From contig JAJXYI010000132.1 in assembly GCA_021780625.1 (NCBI GenBank), positions 1 through 51,655 of the forward strand: a DNA stretch of 51,655 nucleotides, written 5' to 3'. Source of the stretch: a bacterium (GTDB lineage Bacteria; Verrucomicrobiota; Verrucomicrobiae; Opitutales; Opitutaceae). Every line of letters begins with the position of its first letter. Position 1 is the first letter of the stretch. Positions 28,600 to 38,497 of the stretch are shown piece by piece. A program made the position numbers and the translations under genes. The notes beneath the pieces were generated by a model. The model made no database searches. It was not told the origin of the DNA and saw only the letters and a program-made list of their open reading frames with translations.

Positions 28600-29232
28600 T
28601 CATGCGCGATGGATCTGCGGCGTCCAGGTGGCGAATGCGGGTTCCTCGTGCAGGAAGGCATCCGGCTCTGTGGCCGGCTGGAACAGATTGAGGTCGGCGA
28701 CCCAGGGGAGCAGGTGCGCGAGGTCGTATCCGACCGGGCGCGGAGGCTCGCGGCCGGTGAGTTTGCTCCAGTGCCGGAATCCTTCGGGCATGGCCAGGGG
28801 CCCCGCTGGGAGCGATTCGGTCGCGACCCGCCTCAGGGGTTGCCCCGCCCGGGCCAGATGCCAGGTGTTGCGGCGCGCGTCGGCGACCACGGTCAGCGCT
28901 GGATCGCGAGACGCTTCTGCGACGATGCGTAGGCTTTGGTACGACCATACGGGCCTCGGCTTCAGCACGTTCCAGGTTCGAATGGCGCTGGCGACGCTTC
29001 GGATCCCGAGTATGGATCCGGGGCCCTCGCAATAGATGAATCCCGCGATGGAACCGAGATCGACAGCCAGGGCGGAGACGCACGCAAACACGGCGTCGCC
29101 CGCCTCGCCCTCGGCGGCACTCCAACTCAGGTCCATGCCGGGACCCACGACTGCCACCTGGACGCGCGAGGAGGCGGCGTCCAGCAGCAGCAAGGGAGCG
29201 GCGCCTGCGCTGAGTTCTTTGAGGGTGGCCAT
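28600..29232 (-). CDS. tsaB: TsaB-like protein (tRNA t6A biosynthesis), divergent
   Basis: 210 aa. TsaB is the non-catalytic partner of TsaD in making N6-threonylcarbamoyladenosine at tRNA A37. The ASKHA-fold start LLLLDAASSRVQVAVVGPG corresponds to the family's L-x-I-D-T-S start, and IYCEGPGSILGIRSVASAI matches the motif GPGSFTGLR. The rest is divergent, and the usual Asp-Thr-Ser is D-A-A-S. It directly precedes and couples with alr. The gene symbol is a family-level assignment; loss of function in t6A synthesis cannot be excluded. Confidence 0.78.
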   Translation of the reverse strand: MATLKELSAGAAPLLLLDAASSRVQVAVVGPGMDLSWSAAEGEAGDAVFACVSALAVDLGSIAGFIYCEGPGSILGIRSVASAIRTWNVLKPRPVWSYQSLRIVAEASRDPALTVVADARRNTWHLARAGQPLRRVATESLPAGPLAMPEGFRHWSKLTGREPPRPVGYDLAHLLPWVADLNLFQPATEPDAFLHEEPAFATWTPQIHRA

Positions 29233-29411
29233 GGTTCCGCAGAAAAGGCCCCGTGAAGCGAGGGAGCAAGCGCGGACGCTCCCGCCTACCCCTGCGCACC
29301 CAAACTGCGGGGCGAACCCGATTTTCCGAGCCCTGCGAATCGGGCATTGACCGGACCGTCCCGGGGCTTAAGCGTCGACCCTTTCAACCTCACCAACCTT
29401 CCCAGTCCGCC

Positions 29412-30734
29412 GTGAACATACAGATCAACGATCTCTCTGCCACCCGCAAAAATCTCGTCGTTTCCCTCGAGCCGAATGAGGTCGACGCCGAGCACAAGGC
29501 TGTTGTCAGCCAATTCTGCCGCCTCGCGCAGATGCCGGGTTTTCGTCCGGGAAAGGCTCCGGCCGCGATGGTGATCAAGCGCTATGGCAAGGACATCGAG
29601 GGCGAGTTTCGTCAGAAGGTGGTGTCGAAAGCCTTCCAGGAAGCGACGTCCAAGGACGAGATCGCGGTGGCTGCGATCGCCAAGGTCGACGAAGGCAAGA
29701 TCGAGCCGGGCTCGGCGGCCACGGTGACGATCACAGTCGACGTTCATCCCAAATTTGAACTTCCCGAATACGTCGGGCTGCCGACCGAACTCGCGCCCGT
29801 GGATGTCACGGAGCAGGAGATCGATGCGATCGTCGAGGGCATGCGCGGCGAGCGTGCCGAGTTCAAGACGGTTGAGCGTGCCGCCCAGAAGGGCGACTAC
29901 GTGAAGCTTGGTTACGAGGGCAAGATCGACGGCAACCCCGTTGCCGAGCTCGTCGCCGACCGCCAGATTTACGCCAAGGTCCCGCAGACCTGGGAAGAGG
30001 TCGAGGGCGAGCACGAGGGAGTCATCCCCGGCCTCGGCAAGCAGATCGCCGGCCTCAAGGCGGGCGACAAGAAGGATGTCACCATCCAATTCCCGGCGAA
30101 CTTTGAAGCCGTCGCGGCCCTGGCTGGCAAAGCCGTCGTCTATTCGCTGGAGGTTCAGGAGGTGCGTGAGCGCGTCCTACCCCCGCTCGACGAGGCCTTC
30201 TTCAAGTCGCAGAACGCCACCAACCTGGAGGGTCTGCGCACGAGCGTTCGCGAGAATCTCAAGGTTCAGAAGGAAATGCAGAATCGCAACGTCCAGCGCC
30301 GCCAGGTGATCGACGCCGTCTGCGCCCGAGTCGATTTTCCGCTCCCCGAGGCCCTGGTGGAGAATGAACTCCAGTCGGTTCTCCGTCAGTTCATCGAAGA
30401 GAACATGCGCCGCGGCGTGCCGCAGGAGCAGTTCGAGAAGGACAAGAAGGAGATCGTCGACGGCGCCCGCGTGGCCGCCTCCCAGCGTGTGAAGTCGCAG
30501 CTGATCTTTTCAAAGATCGCTGAGAAGGAAAAGATCGACGTCGGAGAGCGCGATTTCGACACCTACATCTATCGCGAGACCATGCGCACCGGTGAGAAAC
30601 CCGAGAAGATCATCAAGGCCCTCACCGAGGACCGCGACCATCTCCGCTCGGTCCAGCGCGGGATCATTTACGACAAGACGGTTGATTTCCTGGTGTCCAA
30701 GGCTACGGTCTCGACAGCCCAGCCCAAGGCTTGA
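29412..30734 (+). CDS. tig: Trigger factor
   Basis: 440 aa, starting at GTG 29412. This ribosome-bound chaperone and peptidyl-prolyl isomerase handles nascent chains. The ribosome-docking loop reads PGFRPGKAP near residue 46 (family: GFRxGKxP). A PPIase (FKBP-like) domain follows at about 150-245 ([31 protein letters not shown]), then the helical C-terminal arm region (about 260-430). The GTG start matches the family N-terminus ([20 protein letters not shown]); the frame runs upstream but lacks family similarity there. It is followed 22 bp later by clpP. Confidence 0.95.
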   Translation: MNIQINDLSATRKNLVVSLEPNEVDAEHKAVVSQFCRLAQMPGFRPGKAPAAMVIKRYGKDIEGEFRQKVVSKAFQEATSKDEIAVAAIAKVDEGKIEPGSAATVTITVDVHPKFELPEYVGLPTELAPVDVTEQEIDAIVEGMRGERAEFKTVERAAQKGDYVKLGYEGKIDGNPVAELVADRQIYAKVPQTWEEVEGEHEGVIPGLGKQIAGLKAGDKKDVTIQFPANFEAVAALAGKAVVYSLEVQEVRERVLPPLDEAFFKSQNATNLEGLRTSVRENLKVQKEMQNRNVQRRQVIDAVCARVDFPLPEALVENELQSVLRQFIEENMRRGVPQEQFEKDKKEIVDGARVAASQRVKSQLIFSKIAEKEKIDVGERDFDTYIYRETMRTGEKPEKIIKALTEDRDHLRSVQRGIIYDKTVDFLVSKATVSTAQPKA

Positions 30735-30756
30735 TCTCGGGCGGGTCACCAAAACC

Positions 30757-31380
30757 GTGAGCAGCTACTACGTTCCCTACATCATCGAGAATACAGGCCG
30801 CGGCGAGCGCGCGATGGACATCTATTCGCGCCTGCTGAAGGACCGGATCATCTTTATCGGAACGCCGATCGACGACGGGGTGGCCAATGTTGTCATAGCC
30901 CAACTTCTCTTCCTCCAAATGGAGGACCCGAAGAAGGACATCCACCTGTACATCAACTCTCCCGGTGGCGTTGTGACGGGTGGCATGGCGATCTACGACA
31001 CGATCAACTTCCTGCAATGCGACGTCGTGACCTACTGCGTGGGCATGGCGGCCAGCATGGCGACGGTCCTTCTGGCGGCGGGCACCAAGGGAAAACGTTT
31101 TGCCCTGCCCAACAGCCGGGTGATGATTCACCAGCCTTCGGGCGGCGCGGGCGGCCAGGCGGCCGATATCGCGATCGCCGCGAAAGAGATCCTGCGCTGG
31201 CGCCGGACTCTCAACGAAGTCATCGCCAGGCATACGGGCAAGAATCCCGAGCAGATCGAGAAGGACTCCGACCGCGACTATTACATGAGCGCGGAAGAGG
31301 CCAAGACCTACGGTCTGGTCGATCACGTCGTGGCATCCACGCGCGAGGCGCAGAAGTTCACGGTCCCGGTCGTCGCCTGA
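30757..31380 (+). CDS. clpP: ATP-dependent Clp protease proteolytic subunit
   Basis: 207 aa from GTG 30757. It forms the tetradecameric serine-protease barrel and works with ClpX. The catalytic triad is complete: S100 in [15 protein letters not shown]125 in VMIHQPSGG, and D174 in [13 protein letters not shown], three residues offset from mature E. coli numbering. The N-terminus [26 protein letters not shown] is typical and continues into the axial loop. It follows tig by 22 bp and precedes clpX by 180 bp, in the common tig-clpP-clpX order. Confidence 0.97.
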   Translation: MSSYYVPYIIENTGRGERAMDIYSRLLKDRIIFIGTPIDDGVANVVIAQLLFLQMEDPKKDIHLYINSPGGVVTGGMAIYDTINFLQCDVVTYCVGMAASMATVLLAAGTKGKRFALPNSRVMIHQPSGGAGGQAADIAIAAKEILRWRRTLNEVIARHTGKNPEQIEKDSDRDYYMSAEEAKTYGLVDHVVASTREAQKFTVPVVA

Positions 31381-31560
31381 CCGGGCGGGCTCCGGGCGAG
31401 GGCGGTGCGAAGGAATCCGCCGGACGGCTACGTGTAATCCGCTGTCGCTTGGGCGTGGCTGATGCATGGGCTTGTCAAGTCGCGTGCGGGCCGTGCCGAT
31501 ACAGATCGGGATGAATTCCCGCCTCGACTCCAAAGTTAATCACTAGAAGAATTTTCCCCC

Positions 31561-32850
31561 ATGGCAAAATCGTCACGCATGACCCTGTGCTCTTTCTGCG
31601 GCAAGTCCCAGGCCGAGGTCAGAAAGATCATTGCCGGTCCCGGAGTCTATATCTGCGACTCCTGCGTGAACGTCTGCAAGACGATCATCGACAGGGAGGT
31701 GAAGCCGGTCGTTCAGGACAGCAAGCCGTCCTTCCGGCTCGTGAAGCCCTCGGTGATCAAGAAGACCCTCGATGAGTACGTGATCGGCCAGGACCATGCA
31801 AAGAAGGTGCTGAGCGTGGCGGTTTACAACCACTACAAGCGCCTGATGTTCGACGCCGACATGGTCAAGGACATGGGGGACCTCGCGCCCGAGTTCGCCG
31901 AGGTCGAAGTCGAGAAGAGCAACATCCTGCTGCTCGGGCCCACCGGCTCGGGCAAGACCTTGCTGGCCCGCTCGCTGGCGCGGATCCTCGAGGTGCCGTT
32001 TGCGATTTCCGACGCCACGACGCTGACCGAGGCGGGCTACGTGGGTGAAGACGTTGAAAACGTCGTCCTTCGACTTCTCCAGGCGGCCAACTACGACGTC
32101 AAGAAGGCCGAGTGCGGCATCATTTACATCGACGAGATCGACAAGATTCGCCGCACGACGGAGAACGTGTCGATCACGCGCGACGTGTCCGGCGAAGGCG
32201 TGCAGCAGGCGCTCCTGAAAATTCTCGAGGGCACGGTCTGCAACGTCCCGCCCCAGGGAGGGCGCAAGCATCCGAATCAGGAATACATCCAGGTCAACAC
32301 CTCGAACATCCTGTTCGTCTGCGGCGGCGCTTTTATGGGACTCGAGCAGTTCATCAAGAAGCGGGTGGGCTCGCGCTCGCTCGGCTTCCACGTGAACCCG
32401 GACGACCGCGAGATGACTCCCGAGGAGATCATGCGCGCCATCGCGCCGGAGGATCTGATTCGCTACGGGATGATCCCCGAGTTTGTCGGCCGGCTTCCGG
32501 TCGTGTCGGTGCTGGATCCGCTGACGGAGGAGGATCTGGTGCGCGTGTTGATGAAGACGAAGAACGCACTGGTGAAGCAGTACTCCAAGCTCTTTGCGAT
32601 GGACGGCGTGCGCCTGAAGTTCACCGATGATGCGGTGAGCGCGATCGCCAAGCTGGCGATCGAGCTGAAGACCGGGGCCCGCGCGCTGCGGGCCATCATG
32701 GAGAAGATCATGCTCGAAGTGATGTACGATCTTCCCCAGCGCGACGACGTCACCGAGGTCGTGATCGACGCGGGAGTCGTGAGCGGCAGGAAACGTCCGA
32801 CGTTGCGCCGTCCGCGAAAGACTCAGACCGAGGGCGCGGACGCGGCCTGA
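31561..32850 (+). CDS. clpX: ATP-dependent Clp protease ATP-binding subunit ClpX
   Basis: 429 aa. This AAA+ unfoldase recognises tagged proteins and feeds ClpP. The N-terminal zinc-binding domain has Cys10-x2-Cys13 and Cys32-x2-Cys35 (CSFC and CDSC). Walker A GPTGSGKT is near 121-128 and Walker [10 protein letters not shown] near 188. Pore-loop GYVGEDVE, sensor and [13 protein letters not shown] regions are present, with the arginine finger and sensor-2 regions near the end ([21 protein letters not shown]). The 180 bp upstream contains an AT-richer stretch before the ATG but no Shine-Dalgarno sequence. Confidence 0.98.
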   Translation: MAKSSRMTLCSFCGKSQAEVRKIIAGPGVYICDSCVNVCKTIIDREVKPVVQDSKPSFRLVKPSVIKKTLDEYVIGQDHAKKVLSVAVYNHYKRLMFDADMVKDMGDLAPEFAEVEVEKSNILLLGPTGSGKTLLARSLARILEVPFAISDATTLTEAGYVGEDVENVVLRLLQAANYDVKKAECGIIYIDEIDKIRRTTENVSITRDVSGEGVQQALLKILEGTVCNVPPQGGRKHPNQEYIQVNTSNILFVCGGAFMGLEQFIKKRVGSRSLGFHVNPDDREMTPEEIMRAIAPEDLIRYGMIPEFVGRLPVVSVLDPLTEEDLVRVLMKTKNALVKQYSKLFAMDGVRLKFTDDAVSAIAKLAIELKTGARALRAIMEKIMLEVMYDLPQRDDVTEVVIDAGVVSGRKRPTLRRPRKTQTEGADAA

Positions 32851-32857
32851 AAACGGA

Positions 32858-32890
32858 GAACGCCGGGATCGGGATCGGTCCGCGGCGTTC
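32858..32890. terminator. Strong hairpin between convergent clpX and M42 peptidase genes
   Basis: GAACGCCG at 32858-32865 pairs with CGGCGTTC at 32883-32890, and the loop itself contains GGATCG pairing with CGGTCC (one G-U and a bulged G), making a long stem. It starts eight bases after the clpX stop (TGA 32848-32850), and the other gene stops at 32912. There is no U-run on either side. It may be a bidirectional terminator or an mRNA 3'-end protector. Confidence 0.5.
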
Positions 32891-32911
32891 AGAACGAGGC
32901 GAGGCGCCGGC

Positions 32912-33982
32912 TCACCAATGGGCGTAGTCGCCCTTTTTCAGACTGAGGGCGAAGGCCGTGAGCAGGCGCACGCAATTTTCGACGTCCTGAAGATCGACGA
33001 GCTCGTTGGGCGTGTGCATGTAGCGCAGGGGGATGCTCACAAGGCCGGTGGCGACGCCGGAGCGGCCCATCTGAATGGCGCGCGCATCGGTGCCGGTCGG
33101 ACGCGGATCCGCCTCGAGTTGGAATGGGATCTTCCCTTCGACGGCGCAGGAGCGGAGCAGGGTGAAGACCTTCGGATTGATGTTGGGACCGCGGCAGATG
33201 ATTGGGCCGCCGCCTAGTTTGGTTTCGCCATATTTCCGGTTGTCGCAGTCGGGATGGTCGGTCGCGTGGCCCACGTCGACCGCGATCGCGATGTGGGGGT
33301 TGACTGAATACGCCGAGGTGGTGGCGCCCCGGACCCCGATCTCCTCCTGTGTCGTGGCGACGGAGACGACTTTTGCGGCGAGGCGCTTTCGATGGCGGGC
33401 AAGGCGGATGAGGGTTTCGCCCACGACATAGGCGCCGGCCTTGTTGTCGAAGGCGCGGGATGCGACGATGGACCCGTGGATGATCTCGAAATCGTTGTCG
33501 TAGGTGGCGACGTCGCCGATCGACACCCGCTCAAGGGCCTCCTTTTTGGAGCGGGCTCCGATGTCGATCCAGATCTCGTGGACCTCGGGTACCTTCTTGC
33601 GGTCGGCCTCCTCCATGAGGTGGATGGCCCGCTTGCCGGTGACTCCCTTGACGGGGCCGTGGGTGGTCTGGATTACCACGCGGCGGCCGGGGATCATGAC
33701 GCGGTCATGCCCGCCGATCGTGTCGAAATACAGGAAGCCGTCCTTGTTGACGAAGGTGATGATCAGGCCCAACTCGTCGATGTGTCCGGCGAGCATCAGT
33801 GTGGGATCTCCCTTCTTGTTGAGTGTGACGATGCGGTTTCCGATCGCATCCTTGTCGCAGGTGTCTCCTGCGGCGCCGGCGTGACGTTCGAAGACGTGCT
33901 GGGCTTCGAACTCGTAGCCGGAGGGCGAGCGAGCTTTCAGCAGTTCGGAGAGGAAGTCGGGTACCTTGGATGTGGAACTCAT
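32912..33982 (-). CDS. M42-family metallopeptidase (glutamyl aminopeptidase/endoglucanase-like)
   Basis: 356 aa. This is a dinuclear-metal aminopeptidase family that forms large tetrahedral dodecamers and degrades short peptides. Metal ligands in order: H67 and D69 in LAGHIDELG, D in SRAFDNKAGAY, the catalytic E pair in TTQEEIGVRGA, D in AVDVGHATDHPD, and H in YMHTPNELV. The start MSSTSKVPDFLSELLKARSPSG at 33982 is preferred over one ten codons upstream, since it matches the family and leaves room for a divergent promoter with hisA. The genuine substrate is not readable. Confidence 0.93.
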   Translation of the reverse strand: MSSTSKVPDFLSELLKARSPSGYEFEAQHVFERHAGAAGDTCDKDAIGNRIVTLNKKGDPTLMLAGHIDELGLIITFVNKDGFLYFDTIGGHDRVMIPGRRVVIQTTHGPVKGVTGKRAIHLMEEADRKKVPEVHEIWIDIGARSKKEALERVSIGDVATYDNDFEIIHGSIVASRAFDNKAGAYVVGETLIRLARHRKRLAAKVVSVATTQEEIGVRGATTSAYSVNPHIAIAVDVGHATDHPDCDNRKYGETKLGGGPIICRGPNINPKVFTLLRSCAVEGKIPFQLEADPRPTGTDARAIQMGRSGVATGLVSIPLRYMHTPNELVDLQDVENCVRLLTAFALSLKKGDYAHW

Positions 33983-33995
33983 GAAAACAACGATT

Positions 33996-34015
33996 GATTT
34001 GTTGCCGATCAAATC
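33996..34015. promoter_or_regulatory. Palindrome in the divergent peptidase/hisA intergenic region
   Basis: GATTTG at 33996-34001 and CAAATC at 34010-34015 form a perfect 6-bp inverted repeat separated by 8 bases, in the 62-bp gap between divergent starts. The AT-richer sequence stands out against the surroundings. Its spacing suits a dimeric regulator, but no regulator is assigned. Confidence 0.3.
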
Positions 34016-34044
34016 GCGAAATGGTCGGCTCGGAAGTCAAAACC

Positions 34045-34782
34045 ATGACGATTTATCCTGCCATCGACATCAAGGGCGGCCGTTGCGTCCGCCTCACCCA
34101 GGGCAAGGCCGACCAGGAGACCGTGTATTCGGAGAATCCGGCCGAAGTCGCCGCCTCGTTCAAGGCGGTCGGCAGCGAGTGGGTGCATGTCGTGGATCTC
34201 GACGGGGCGTTCGCCGGTGAACCGAAGAACCTGGAGCCCGTGGCGGCGATCGCGCGGCTGGGCATGAAGGTGCAGCTTGGTGGCGGGATGCGCACTCGGG
34301 AGACCGTGGAGCGGGCGCTGGCGCTTGGCGTGGCCCGAGTCGTGATCGGCACGCGGGCGGCGGAGAGTGACGCGTTCGTGGCGGACTTGGTCCGCGCCTT
34401 CGGAGACAGGATCGCCGTGGGGATCGACGCGAAAAACGGCCAGGTCGCGGTCAAGGGTTGGGTTTCGACCACAGGCACGGGCGCGCTGGACCTTGCGAGG
34501 CGCATGGACGCGCTTGGCGTCGCCACGCTCATTCACACGGATGTCGGCACGGATGGAATGCTGACGGGGCCCAATCTGACTGCGCAGGAGTCCATGTGCG
34601 GGGCCGTGCGCTGCCGCGTGATCGCCAGTGGCGGAGTCAGCCGCCGCGAGGACGTCGTGAATCTCGGCGAACTGGCAAAGCGTTGCCCCAATCTCGACGG
34701 TGTGATCGTCGGGAAGGCGCTGTATGAGCGCCGGGTCGAACTGTCGGATCTGCTCAGCCTTGCCCGTTCGGCGCGGGGTTGA
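34045..34782 (+). CDS. hisA: Phosphoribosyl isomerase A (HisA, ProFAR isomerase)
   Basis: 245 aa. This TIM-barrel enzyme isomerises ProFAR to PRFAR in histidine biosynthesis. The catalytic acid/base Asp8 is in YPAIDIKGG, and the second Asp is in THTDVGTDGML (HTDVGTDG near 170; usual TDVxRDG). The phosphate-binding loops VQLGGGMR and IASGGVS are present. The ATG at 34045 fits the family start MxIIPAID; upstream codons do not. No other his gene lies nearby. The last 29 bases overlap the 3' end of the convergent FkbM gene. Confidence 0.96.
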   Translation: MTIYPAIDIKGGRCVRLTQGKADQETVYSENPAEVAASFKAVGSEWVHVVDLDGAFAGEPKNLEPVAAIARLGMKVQLGGGMRTRETVERALALGVARVVIGTRAAESDAFVADLVRAFGDRIAVGIDAKNGQVAVKGWVSTTGTGALDLARRMDALGVATLIHTDVGTDGMLTGPNLTAQESMCGAVRCRVIASGGVSRREDVVNLGELAKRCPNLDGVIVGKALYERRVELSDLLSLARSARG

Positions 34783-35557
34783 CCGCGCGCTCGGGCGGCA
34801 CGAACAGGACGTCGCGGCCGACGAGGTCCCCCAGGGACGAGGTGGGGCCGCGATCGATGGGTGCGTACTGGTAGCCCATCGGACTGAGAATACTGAGGAT
34901 GCCTTCGGCCTCCACCAGGGTGTGAAGGCCGGCGAGGATGACCGGCCTGCTTGCCTCGAGCGCCCTGCGGGCGCCGGCGAGGGCATGGTGACCGTGCCCC
35001 TCGACATCGAGCTTGATGAAGTCGGGGTGTTTGAGCGAACCGTCTGCGCAAAGGTCGTCGAGGCGGACGGTTTTCACGAGGATGGTCGGAATGGATTCAT
35101 TCCAGGTCTCGGTCTCGTAAAGAAGATGAGAGGTGGTGCTCTCGAAGCCGCCGTAGCTCAGAAATCGCTGTTCGGAGATCTGGTCGGACACCGCGAACGG
35201 GAAGATTTTAACCCAGTCGAGACGATTGCGGCGCACGTGCAGGGTGAGGCGGCCGAGTGCGACGGGATTGGGCTCGAAGGCGGCCACTCCGCCGCCGGGG
35301 CCCACGCGCCGGCCGAGTCCCACCGCGAACAAGCCGTAATGGCTGCCGAGGTCCCAGACCTGCCTGCCGGTCCAGTCCCAGAGCCCGGCGAGGCGTCGCT
35401 GGACGGCGGGTTCGTGTGTGCCACGCCAATACGCCGACCAGGGATAGAGCGACCAGCGCGCGCCTTCGGCAATGCCCGAACGGACTCTGACGGGAAGGCG
35501 GGCGAGACCCGAGGAGAGCAGGAATTGGCCGAGAATGCGGCGGAAAGAGAGAGGCAT
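34754..35557 (-). CDS. FkbM-family SAM-dependent methyltransferase
   Basis: 267 aa. Motif I is WDLGSHYGLFAVGLGRRVGPGG (about 66-87), followed by AAFEPNPVALGRL, which contains the acidic ribose-binding Glu, and FIKLDVEGHGHHALAGA (about 178-194), the family hallmark. Members usually methylate hydroxyl groups of sugars or small molecules. Its position as the last gene of the polysaccharide series suggests O-methylation of a glycan sugar. It follows the flavoprotein gene by 19 bp and its C-terminal 29 bases overlap hisA on the other strand. The acceptor is unknown. Confidence 0.88.
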   Translation of the reverse strand: MPLSFRRILGQFLLSSGLARLPVRVRSGIAEGARWSLYPWSAYWRGTHEPAVQRRLAGLWDWTGRQVWDLGSHYGLFAVGLGRRVGPGGGVAAFEPNPVALGRLTLHVRRNRLDWVKIFPFAVSDQISEQRFLSYGGFESTTSHLLYETETWNESIPTILVKTVRLDDLCADGSLKHPDFIKLDVEGHGHHALAGARRALEASRPVILAGLHTLVEAEGILSILSPMGYQYAPIDRGPTSSLGDLVGRDVLFVPPERAVNPAPNGQG

Positions 35558-35576
35558 GCGCTCGGGAGGGAGAGGG

Positions 35577-36965
<1,389 letters not shown>

Positions 36966-36968
36966 GGA

Positions 36969-38477
36969 TCAATGTTTCAGGACAAAAACGGACAACCCGG
37001 CGAGTGTTGCGACGCGCCGATAACGCCGCAAGGAATGTCCGTCGAAGGTGTCTCCCGTCCCGGCCGGAAGCATGAGGCTTTTCAATTCACCCCGTTCGAT
37101 GACTCCGCCGATGCCGCCACGCTCGAACGAAAGGCCTGCGGTGCGATCGGTTTCGTAGTTGTAGGCGAGGATGTAAGTGGGACTGTGCAGGTTGATCCAG
37201 GGAAGATCGAGGCGCGGGTCGGAGGACCAGCGGGGCTGCTCAAGCCTGTTGAAAACGCTCAGGCGAGCGTCCAGGTTGCGCAACTGGGGTGCCATGCTGA
37301 CGGAACCGGCTTTGCCAAAGATGAGGGCGCCAGCGATCACCAGCGCGGTTGTTCCGGATGCAACAAGGGAGAGTGTGGACGGTGGCCGAAGGGCAATCAG
37401 TCCGAAGGCGAGCAGGGTAAGCGCGGTGGCGACCGGAAAGTAGTAGTTGGTGGAGGCGCCGACCTTTGAGGTGAGGATGAGCGTCAGGATCACCGATACG
37501 ACCGTGGCGATGGCGCCGAGACGGAGGACGCGGTGCGCGGCACCTGGGGCGGGGGGGGCGGAGTCCCGGCGCATCACGGGGAGGCTCCAACAGGCGACGC
37601 CCACGAGCAATGGCGCGGTTTTGGCGAGAAAGCCTGCGAGGTTGGCGTGGAACACGCCGGAATCGTAGCGATTGTTGCTAACGAGGTCCGCGAAGGCCGC
37701 AAGGTACCCGGGCGATGCAAGATCGAAGACCAGGAGGATGGCGAACGTGTATCCGAAAACGAGCGCCATGAGCGCCCGTAGATCCTTCTCGAGCAGGAGG
37801 AAGAGCGTGGCGGCGACGACGCCGGAAACCGCGGTCTGCTTGAAACTCCAGGCGCAAAAAAACGCGAGAGCGGCCGGAAGTGCACGCCACCCGAACCGCG
37901 AGGTCCGGCGCATGGCGATCCAGACCAAACCGTACGCTTCGAGCGCGGCCGCCCAGACGTCGGGTCGCAGGGTGAACGCCCACCAGCCAATCAGCGGCCC
38001 AGTCCCCCAGAAAAGCGCGAGCATCCAACCGACGACCCGGGGCGTGCGTTGCGAGTCCCGGCGAAGGGCTTCCCATAGCAATCCCAGAGCGAAAACTCCC
38101 GCGATACTGCCGGCGAAATTGAAGAGCCGACCCGCGAAAGGAATCGCGGTGTCGCCAAAGATGGCGACCAGGGGTTTGGCTACGATCCCGTTCGACAGGT
38201 AGAACAACCAGTTGAAATACGACGAGCAGAATGGGCTGTAGGCCGGATTGGTGAATACCGGGGCGCCGTGCACCTCCCGAAACACGGCGAAAAGACTCTC
38301 CCACTCAAAGCCCGAGGTCGCGGCTGTTCCCGGAGCATGTGCCGAACATTGCAGGGCCCAGTAGGCCCTGACCGCATGGAGTGCGGTGCAGGCCAGAATC
38401 CCGGCGACGAACACCCGGAGGGCCTGGCGTCCGAACTTCTGTTCGACAGGCGACGACAAACGGGGAAAGAAGGCCAT
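36969..38477 (-). CDS. Multi-pass membrane protein, GT-C-glycosyltransferase-like
   Basis: 502 aa with about ten hydrophobic segments, for example about 22-40, 105-122, 140-160, 196-215, 218-240, 310-330 and the last around 415. The gene neighbourhood and the topology (N-terminal helix, a periplasmic loop carrying acidic residues such as FEWESLF and REVHG, then many helices) resemble lipid-linked-sugar GT-C enzymes of the PMT/ArnT group. No diagnostic catalytic motif is certain. It would work at the outer face of the inner membrane. Alternatives are an uncharacterised polymerase or flippase-like protein. It lies 20 bp downstream of the glycosylphosphotransferase gene. Confidence 0.65.
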   Translation of the reverse strand: MAFFPRLSSPVEQKFGRQALRVFVAGILACTALHAVRAYWALQCSAHAPGTAATSGFEWESLFAVFREVHGAPVFTNPAYSPFCSSYFNWLFYLSNGIVAKPLVAIFGDTAIPFAGRLFNFAGSIAGVFALGLLWEALRRDSQRTPRVVGWMLALFWGTGPLIGWWAFTLRPDVWAAALEAYGLVWIAMRRTSRFGWRALPAALAFFCAWSFKQTAVSGVVAATLFLLLEKDLRALMALVFGYTFAILLVFDLASPGYLAAFADLVSNNRYDSGVFHANLAGFLAKTAPLLVGVACWSLPVMRRDSAPPAPGAAHRVLRLGAIATVVSVILTLILTSKVGASTNYYFPVATALTLLAFGLIALRPPSTLSLVASGTTALVIAGALIFGKAGSVSMAPQLRNLDARLSVFNRLEQPRWSSDPRLDLPWINLHSPTYILAYNYETDRTAGLSFERGGIGGVIERGELKSLMLPAGTGDTFDGHSLRRYRRVATLAGLSVFVLKH

Positions 38478-38497
38478 TTTCCCGGGAGGGTGGCGTG

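Noticed and set aside
29340..29380. TTGACC-N16-TAAGCG before tig as a promoter
   Set aside because: The -35 is good, but the -10 has only two matches to TATAAT; kept out for lack of support.
31381..31560. Possible sigma-70 promoter before clpX (TTGTCA near 31472, GATACA near 31498)
   Set aside because: Spacer of about 20 bases and a poor -10 match; not strong enough to annotate.
31573..32391. Minus-strand 272-aa frame opposite clpX
   Set aside because: Antisense of an unmistakable clpX gene; no motif of its own.
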